A model generated the notes under the pieces. It was not told the origin of the DNA. It ran no database searches and saw only the letters and a program-made list of their open reading frames with translations. Made by a program: the position numbers and the translations under genes. A DNA stretch of 5,148 nt from Steroidobacteraceae bacterium. GTDB lineage: Bacteria > Pseudomonadota > Gammaproteobacteria > Steroidobacterales > Steroidobacteraceae. The stretch covers positions 1 through 5,148 of the forward strand of contig JAJTCR010000273.1 in NCBI GenBank assembly GCA_021325695.1, given 5' to 3'. How positions within the stretch are numbered: the stretch's first letter is position 1; every line of letters starts with the position of its first letter. Positions 1 to 5,148 of this stretch are shown piece by piece.

Positions 1-421
1 GCGCGTTCGGATCCTGCGGCAGGCCCCACACGCCCACGGGGAAGCGGCCAAAGGGCCGCGCGGCATCGACGAACGGATACGGCTGGTCTGCGCCGCCGCG
101 GCGCCAGGTGATGACGATCGTCGGCGACACGTCGGCCACTTCCATCGGAGCCACGCCGAGGGCGCGGCTCGGCGCAAACGAACTTTGCCCGGCGCCGGTG
201 CGCGTCACTTGCGTGGCCGGGACGGTGCTGGCGAAGGTCATCGAGAACTCGACCACCACCACGAACGGTCGTGCGGAGGATCCGTCCGGCGTCGATTGCT
301 CGCCCTTGGCAGGCAGCACGCCGGTGTTGGTCATCAGTGCGTGCGGACGTGCCTTGCCGCTGTCGGCCGCCTCCAGGTACTTGGCGATGAAGTCATGGGC
401 GGCGATCGGCTGGCGCTGCTC
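1..421 (-). other. C-terminal accessory region of the DUF6603 protein (runs off the edge)
   Basis: After the core a predicted helix (AAHDFIAKYLEAADSG) leads to HALMTNTGVLPAKGE. A strand follows (RPFVVVVEFSMTFASTVPATQV), then LGVAPMEV and a probable strand (TIVITWRRGG). I recall the same order at the C-terminal side of other DUF6603 proteins: a helix, a short 'H.L....G.L' segment, a 'W/F.V...F.F.T.S..P' strand and an 'LG..PM.V' box. No stop codon is reached, so the protein extends past coordinate 1. Confidence 0.6.
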
Positions 422-3400
422 CTGGGCCGCGCCGCCGAACTCGAAGGTCAGCTCGACCGGACCGACGTCGAAGGTCACGCTGCCACGGAAGTCGGGGCCG
501 AGCACGTGAATGCGTGCGCCGCGGCTGATCGAGAACGTGACCTCGCCGAAAAGCCAGGTGTCGACGGTCACGCCCGCGGCGATGCGCGCGTAGGCCATGA
601 CGTCGTAGTGGAACGGATCGAAGAAGACGATGCCGTGCGCGCCGAACTTCACCTCGGCCCAGCCCGGCCCGAGGGAGGCCGATGCCTCGAAGTCGCCGCC
701 GGCCATCAGCGCCTCGGAGGTGAGCGCAAAGTAGCCGCCGGCCTTGATGACGATGTTGCTGCCGATGCTCCAGCGCAGGCCGAGGCGCGGCACCACCGGG
801 TAACCGTCACGGTGGAAGTCCGGGTGGTACCCACCCATGGTCAGCACGAACTCGCCGGTCTTCTCGCCCTTGAACCAGATGACGTACGCGAAACCGCCCG
901 TGAGCTTGATGTCGGGGTAGAGCAACCAGGAGTTGTCGGTGAGCTGGCCCTGGACCCAAAGCACGCCCTCGCGACTGGAGAAGCGCACCAGCAAGGCCAG
1001 TTCGATCGAGACCAGCGCCACCTGCGGTCGCGGCAGCGCCATGCGCGCGAGGCCGAGCAGGCTGATGTCCAGCCCGTCGCCGATCTGCACGCCCACGGCC
1101 GCGATGCCGTCGACCAGCGCGAAACTGTTGAACGACAGGCCCGCCGCGAACCAGAAGGTTCCCTTCTGCATCGGGAAGTACGAGCCCAGTGCGCGCAGCT
1201 GCGTCATCGGATCGCTGGGCGTGGCGGCGATGTCCAGCGCCTGGATCAGCGGGTAGTCGCCGAAGTTCGAGAGATCCGTCGGCAGCACGAGCTTGCGATT
1301 GATGCCGAAACCGCCGCCGATGCCGGTGAGGAAGAACGCCGGCGGTCCGCCGATCGGGCCGTTGACCGCGCCGATGGCGAAAAACGCGGTGAACTTCTGG
1401 CCGTCGACCTCGCCCTCGCCGTAGCCGCCGTAGACCGTCAGGCCGTAGACCGCGAAACGGCCGAGCAGCATGCCGAGGTACTCGATGCCCTGCGACGTGG
1501 TCTGCTTGAGCAGACCGCCCGCAATGGACACACCGGCGATGTCTGCCGAGACCGCGAGGCCGGCGAGGTCGACCTGCCAGTTCGACGGGTTGAAGAAGTC
1601 CTCGTTGGCGGCGAAATAGGTAATCTGCAGGTCGTCGACCGCGCAGGTCAGCCCGAACATGGACACAGCACCGTCCATCAGCAGCGAAATGCGCTCGAGC
1701 CGGCCTTGGGGCGTCGCCGTGCCGAAGCCGACCTGCTCGAGGTACAACGGCCCGAAACCCTTGCGTATGGCGATCCACCAGGGGCCCGTGCCTTCGCCGG
1801 CGGTGAGCGAGACCTGCGCCGCGCCGCCATCGTGGGCTTGAACGGCCAGCGCCGGCGAGAAGGCGGGCTTCGGGGGCGTGGGCCCGGTGTCGCGCATGAT
1901 CCCCTGCGCGATCCCGTTGTCGCCGCCCGCACCCGCGGTGGAGACGGCGAGATCGGAGAACTGCAGCTGCACGCCGCCGCCGGTGACGCCGTCCTTCGCG
2001 TCGATCGCGGCGAAGACGTGCAGCGCCACCGACTCGACCGTGATGCCCGCGTCGAGCAGAGGGCCCGAGTCCCTGCCCACGCGGAGGCCCAGCCCCTCGA
2101 CCTTCAGGCTGGGCGTGAAGCGAAACGGCTGCGTCGGTGGCAGCAGCCCGTCGAAGAGGCCGCCGCTCACGCCTGGATTGCGGTCAATCCAGCTTGCGTC
2201 GTCCTCGAGCCAGAGCGAGACGTCGCCCTGCGTGAGCCGGTAGCGCTCGACCAGGCCGACCCGCAGACCGACGGTGCCGTCGTCCGCGCGGAAGCCCACT
2301 CGCAGGCCTTCGAGTTCGATCGCGATGCCGGCCCCGGCAACGTTGTTGAAGAGCCGATGGACGCGCTCGAGCAGCGTGGCCGGGTCGAACAGGCCGTCGA
2401 TCAGCTGCGCGTCGTTGGCCTCGTCGAGTACGACACCGCGCAACAGGAAGCGCACGTCCTTGCCGTCGCCGCCCACCTTCTCGTCGAGCAGGTTCTGCAC
2501 CGACTGCTGCGCCATCGCCACGGCGGCCACCAGGTCGCCCACCACGTCGACGATGCGAAGCGCCACCTGGGCCGCGTCGGTGCTGTCGATCGCGCTGGCC
2601 AGCGGGCCGTCGCTGGCGACGAGATCGAAGCTCAACGTGTCGAGCGTCCAGCGCGCGGCGAAGTGGTGCGTGTCGTCGGCGGAAAGGCCGACCAGCACGC
2701 GTCGTCCACCGGACGGCGCAAGACCGGCGCCGACACTCGCGAACGGTCGCAGCAGCACGCCGCCGGTGTCGATGCGCGCCGGCCCGACGGCCACGCTCAA
2801 TTCGTCGAGACCGGCGGCGCTGATCGTGAACGCAAACCCCAGCGTCTCGATGCCGGTTACCGCGATGCTCGGCGCGGCGATGACGACGCGGCTCGCTGCC
2901 GGTTGCCACGACAGCGTCACACCACCGGCGGTGACGCCGAGCTCGGTCACGGTGCCGTTGGCGTCCACGCCCGCCGGCAGGAAGTCATCGAGCAGGGGGG
3001 CGATCACGTCGAGACCGGTCGCAGTGATCGAGGGCACCGCCGCGGTGAGTGCACCCACCGGGTTGGCAGCCCATGCGCGGAGCGCGTCGATGCGGAAGGT
3101 CCTCGGGGCACCGCCGCGCAGTGCGAGCGCATCGCCCACCGTGCGCACCAGTTCGCCCGGCGTGCCGGGCAGCTCGACGAGCTTGTCGAGCAGGTAGGGC
3201 AGGGCGGCTTCGGCCGCGGCGGACAAGCCGCCGAATCCAGAGAAGGGCACGAGCGGGATGTCGGCACCGCTGGCGGGGCGCACGAACAGTTCGATGCCTG
3301 CGTTGCCGAGGCGCGTGTGCACGGCTTGTCGGCCGGGCGACGCGCCGGCCAAGCCGAGGTGGGCTTCGCACGCGACGTTCGGGACACCGACGGGTCCGAC

Positions 3401-3778
3401 CGCGAGACTCGCCTTGATTTCGCCCGCTAGACGCGCGCCGCCGCCGGGGGGTGGGACCCACTCGCGCGGCTTGACCGCGAGCGCGAGGCGCGCGCCGGCA
3501 CCGTCCGCGCTGACCGCGAGTTCCACGCCTTTGGCAAGCGTCCAGGGCGACCCGGCCTCGCCATCGAGGCCCATCAGCGGGCGCAGCGCGTCGAGGAGCG
3601 ACTGGATCTTCAGCGGGCTGGCCGCCAGCGAACCGGCGCTGCGCAGCCAGCCCGCTGGATCGGCGAACAATCCCGCGAGTGGACGCAGCGCACGCTCGGC
3701 GTCGCTCGCCGCGCCGGCCAGCAGGCCGAGCGCGTCGAGCACGGCGTCGATCCGACCACGCTGCGCGTGCTGCTCTGG
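1..3778 (-). CDS. DUF6603 domain-containing protein, C-terminal fragment (3' partial; joins the upstream fragment across a frameshift)
   Basis: I translated the minus strand codon by codon from 3778 to 2 and found no stop: about 1259 codons, running off the left edge. The protein begins in frame with PEQHAQRGRIDAVLDALGLL, which continues the fold left by the upstream fragment. It passes through two helix-plus-beta units, then a beta-rich region, then the DUF6603 core. Core motifs, in order, are GPWWIAIRKGFGPLYLEQVGFG (spanning about 1779-1722), GIGGGFGINRKL, FPMQKGTFWF, SWLLYPDIKLTGGFAYVIWF (about 927-868), GGYHPDF, YPVVPRLGLRW and FDPFHYD. The tail has LGVAPMEV. There is no natural start at the beginning; a caller would probably choose GTG at 3742 or TTG at 3916. 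Codon use is uniform (only one CTA, no TTA or TCA seen). Membership of DUF6603 is recognised from motif memory, not a search. The biochemical role is unknown, and no neighbour gene is visible to suggest one. Confidence 0.88.
422..1921 (-). other. DUF6603 core domain
   Basis: About 500 residues of Gly- and aromatic-rich alternating beta sequence with the motifs I associate with DUF6603. GIGGGFGINRKL lies at 1324-1289 and is followed by LPTDLSNFGDYPLIQALD. SWLLYPDIKLTGG runs into FAYVIWFKGEKTGEFVL before 838. GGYHPDF and YPVVPRLGLRW fall within 838-770, YFALTSEALMAGG follows, and FDPFHYD is at 622-602. No catalytic triad, metal-binding cluster, nucleotide-binding loop or transmembrane helix is evident. 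The strand pattern would suit a large beta sheet, groove or barrel-like scaffold. The family has no described activity, so none is assigned. Confidence 0.82.
2969..3151 (-). repeat. Internal protein repeat unit 3 (helical part)
   Basis: The unit runs LVRTVGDALALRGG, FRIDALRAWAANPVGALTAA, then LDVIAPLLDDFLPAG. Beta-rich sequence follows (TVTELGVTAGGVTLSW, RVVIAAPSIAVTGI). N-P-V-G takes the place of the D-P-A-G turn in units 1 and 2, and APLLDDFLPAG occupies the position of their LLGPLGA and LLDALRPLMGL. Confidence 0.5.
3566..3754 (-). repeat. Internal protein repeat unit 2 (helical part)
   Basis: The unit begins RIDAVLDALGLL, continues ALRPLAGLFADPAGWLRSAG, and ends SLLDALRPLMGL. Beta-rich sequence follows (WTLAKGVELAVSADG, ARLALAVKP). 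The DPAGWL turn matches DPAGLV of unit 1, and the RIDA opening matches FRIDALRAW of unit 3. It lies immediately after the frameshift, and its resemblance to the other units helps confirm that this frame is the true continuation. Confidence 0.55.
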
Positions 3779-5148
3779 TACCAGTGCAGCGCGACGGCGA
3801 ACGGGGTCAGCGCGACCTGCAGCTGCATCGCGCCGACAGTGGGCAGCGCCGCCCCGGGACCAAAGCTGAGCTGACCCGTCAGCCCCCCCACCGAGGCACT
3901 GACGTCCGCGATCCAACCGAAGCGTCCGGCGTTGCCAGCACCGCCGTGCACACGCACCGTGTGCGTGGCGAGGTCGAGGGTTGCGCCGAGAGGTCCCAGC
4001 AGCGACGTCACCGCCGCCGCGACCTGCGAGCCCGCCGCCGCGAGCCGCTGACGCACCAGGCCGGCCGGGTCGTGCACGAGCTGGTCGATCGCATCGCCGA
4101 CCACGCCGCCATCGGCACCGGTCAGCCCCAGCGCCGCGCACAACTTGGAGAGCGCCACCGCGCGCGCACTGGCGACATCAGCGGTGAGCCGCTGCACTGC
4201 GGCCGACAGCAGCACGCGCGCCTCGGGCAACACCGCCACGGCGTCCTCGTCGACATTGCCGAGCGCCAGTGCCTCCCACGACTGCCCGAACACACGCGCT
4301 TCGTGCAGCACGACGCGTGCGTCGCCCGGCGAGCGACCGTCCAGCGGCAACGTCAGCACCGCGGACACTGCCCGCAGTTCCAGTTCGGGCGTGGCCGCCA
4401 GCCAGCCCACCGCATCGCCGACGTGCAACTCCACGCGCAGTTCCTGTGCGCGGTCGATGCCACCGCTTTCGAGGTCGAACGCGAACAGTTGCAGCTGGGC
4501 ACTCGCGCGAATGCGCAACGTGCCGCTGCTGTCGTCCGGCAGCGTCCAGCGCAGGCCGGCGTTGACGCCGGTGGGCGGCACCGCGTCGACGGCTGTGCGT
4601 CCGCGCGCCCGGTCAGCAAGGGCGGCCGCGACGATCGCGGTCAGTGCCTGCGCGACGCGCTCCCGTGATACGTCGCCGAACAGTGCATGCACGACAAGCC
4701 CGGTGCGCGGTGCCTCGAGCGGCACGACCGGCAGGCGGAGGTCGGCCGCGGGATCGGGCAACGGCGCGAGTTCCATCAATGCGCCTACGAGCGCGCGACC
4801 CAGTGCCAAGTCGTCGTCGTCGACGTCGATGCCGGCCGAAGGCAACAGTCGGTCGAGCAGTCGCAACGCATCGGCGGTGGGCTGCACGCTCAGCGCCGTC
4901 AGCGAGATCGGCGCCAATGGCGTGCCCAGCAACACTAGTTCCGTGACGCCAGCGCGCGTGGTCGGCTGGACGGCGAGTCGCGCCGCGTGGCCCGCCCCGG
5001 CCACCGCGACGACGACGATATCGCTGCTGATCGCGGCCAGCGTGTCGAGAACGCGGCCGAGCCGCGCCGCCTGCTCTGGTGTTCCGTCGGTCGCGCTGGC
5101 GCCGACACGGCAATCGGCGCGCCGGCCGAGGCCGACGAACCACTCGCC
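3610..5148 (-). CDS. N-terminal/central fragment of a giant DUF6603-type protein (5' partial, ends early by frameshift)
   Basis: The frame is open from the right edge of the window to a TGA at 3612-3610. The true start lies upstream of 5148: coherent protein (GEWFVGLGRRADCR...) continues to the edge, so the GTG at 5004 is an internal valine codon. The first 100 or so residues resemble a degenerate alpha/beta-hydrolase (VVVAVAGAGHAA, then ELVLLGTP). Next come Ala/Leu-rich helical segments alternating with beta-rich segments, for example ASAQLQLFAFDLES and LQVALTPFAVALHW. There is no signal peptide or transmembrane helix in this part. Good protein stops at about LHWYQ (3783-3775). The last 55 or so codons (STRSVVGSTPCSTRSAC...) have the Arg/Cys/Ser/Pro composition of out-of-frame GC-rich DNA, while the neighbouring frame carries the real continuation. 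This is therefore the front part of the gene that continues at 3778. Assignment to the DUF6603 protein rests on that continuity; the function is unknown. Confidence 0.85.
   Translation of the reverse strand, partial: GEWFVGLGRRADCRVGASATDGTPEQAARLGRVLDTLAAISSDIVVVAVAGAGHAARLAVQPTTRAGVTELVLLGTPLAPISLTALSVQPTADALRLLDRLLPSAGIDVDDDDLALGRALVGALMELAPLPDPAADLRLPVVPLEAPRTGLVVHALFGDVSRERVAQALTAIVAAALADRARGRTAVDAVPPTGVNAGLRWTLPDDSSGTLRIRASAQLQLFAFDLESGGIDRAQELRVELHVGDAVGWLAATPELELRAVSAVLTLPLDGRSPGDARVVLHEARVFGQSWEALALGNVDEDAVAVLPEARVLLSAAVQRLTADVASARAVALSKLCAALGLTGADGGVVGDAIDQLVHDPAGLVRQRLAAAGSQVAAAVTSLLGPLGATLDLATHTVRVHGGAGNAGRFGWIADVSASVGGLTGQLSFGPGAALPTVGAMQLQVALTPFAVALHWYQSSTRSVVGSTPCSTRSACWPARRATPSVRCVHSRDCSPIQRAGCAAPVRWRPAR
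3745..3781 (-). other. Frameshift junction inside the DUF6603 gene
   Basis: Upstream of here the coherent protein (LTPFAVALHWYQ) has codons beginning at coordinates divisible by 3. Downstream, the coherent protein (EQHAQRGRIDAVLDALGLL) has codons beginning one base earlier in that cycle. One missing base, or two extra bases, accounts for it. Adding a base within TACCAG (3780-3775) would give W-Y-(Q/H/P)-E-Q-H-A-Q-R-G-R-I-D with no other change. No X-XXY-YYZ slippery heptamer is present, so programmed -1 frameshifting is unlikely. The nearby C7 run (3883-3889) is not the site, because the upstream frame stays coherent for about 35 codons past it. A real disabling mutation and a sequencing or assembly error cannot be separated here. 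Confidence 0.8.
3980..4149 (-). repeat. Internal protein repeat unit 1 (helical part)
   Basis: The residues run SKLCAALGLT, a short Gly-rich turn, AIDQLVHDPAGLVRQRLAAAG and VTSLLGPLGA. A beta segment follows (TLDLATHTVRVHGG, then ISA-type strands leading to LTGQLSFGP). The layout is an 'ALGL' helix, a D-P-x-G turn, a helix ending in a Leu-rich 'LL.PLG', then beta strands. It recurs twice downstream (3754-3566 and 3151-2969). The similarity is weak at sequence level but consistent in order and spacing. Confidence 0.5.
4860..5148 (-). other. Degenerate alpha/beta-hydrolase-like segment
   Basis: The segment runs strand-turn-helix (SSDIVVVAVAGAGHAARLAV), then GVTELVLLGTPLAPI, then a helical stretch (ADALRLLDRLLPS). 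This matches the usual order in lipase/esterase-like alpha/beta-hydrolases: a strand, the G-x-S-x-G nucleophile elbow, a helix, then 'V..LV.LGTP'. At the elbow (5004-4990) the residues are V-A-G-A-G, so the serine position is Gly. If the homology is real, the domain is catalytically dead and probably structural or binding. The left half of the fold lies beyond the window edge. This is pattern resemblance only and the similarity could be chance. Confidence 0.4.

Noticed and set aside
807..1778. A minus-strand open frame of 323 codons
   Set aside because: It is one base out of register with the DUF6603 frame over the same stretch. Its translation is dominated by Arg, Gly, His and Ala, while the other frame gives GIGGGFGINR and GGFAYVIWF.
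2184..2909. A minus-strand open frame of 241 codons, and others at 2985-3461 and 4613-5143
   Set aside because: All are out-of-register readings of the same gene, with extreme Arg content and no coherent secondary-structure pattern.
185..3430. A plus-strand open frame of 1081 codons
   Set aside because: Its codons lie exactly opposite those of the minus-strand gene, so it can only stop where that gene uses TTA, CTA or TCA. The stop at 3428-3430 is the complement of the single CTA I found. Its translation is rich in Arg, His, Glu, Asp and Ala without any fold-like hydrophobic pattern, whereas the minus strand carries recognisable family motifs.
3766..3781. Programmed -1 ribosomal frameshifting at the junction
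   Set aside because: There is no X-XXY-YYZ slippery heptamer in TGGTACCAGAGCAGCACG, and no obvious stimulatory hairpin was seen by eye.
3883..3889. The run of seven C as the cause of the frameshift
   Set aside because: The upstream frame stays coherent after it (LTGQLSFGPGAALPTVGA, then LTPFAVALHW) for about 35 codons, and the alternative frame there is nonsense.
3679..4668. A plus-strand open frame of 329 codons
   Set aside because: It is codon-aligned antisense to the upstream fragment and ends opposite a TCA serine codon (4668-4666). Its Arg/Gln/His-rich translation is typical of a shadow frame.
5002..5004. GTG as the start codon of the upstream fragment
   Set aside because: The frame stays open and protein-like for another 48 codons to the window edge, and the GTG sits inside a predicted beta strand (VVVAVAGAG).

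Overview
The whole window is the inside of one giant gene on the minus strand, cut off at both edges. The DNA is very GC-rich, with G or C at almost every third codon position. This fits a high-GC bacterium such as a Burkholderiales-type proteobacterium, or possibly an actinobacterium; nothing in the sequence settles the lineage. There is no intergenic stretch. I saw no promoter, ribosome binding site, terminator, RNA gene, CRISPR array or mobile element.

Reading the gene 5'->3' (from 5148 down to 1): (i) 5148-about 4860 looks like the end of an alpha/beta-hydrolase-like fold that has lost its catalytic serine. (ii) About 4860-2580 alternates Ala/Leu-rich helical stretches with beta-rich stretches, and at least three of these units resemble one another. 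(iii) About 2580-1922 is a beta-rich lead-in. (iv) 1921-422 is the conserved core of the DUF6603 family, with motifs GIGGGFGINR, GGFAYVIWF, GGYHPDF, YPVVPRLGLRW and FDPFHYD. (v) 421-1 is the C-terminal accessory region, with LGVAPMEV, and it runs off the left edge. DUF6603 proteins have no established function.

The reading frame changes once, at about 3781-3745. Upstream the protein is in the frame whose codons start at coordinates divisible by 3; downstream it is one base out. The upstream frame therefore meets a TGA at 3612-3610, and a gene caller would split the gene into two pieces. The change equals one missing base (or two extra), with no slippery heptamer at the junction. It is either a real inactivating mutation or a sequencing or assembly error.

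All the long plus-strand open frames, including one of 1081 codons, are antisense shadows. They exist because this gene almost never uses TTA, CTA or TCA codons.
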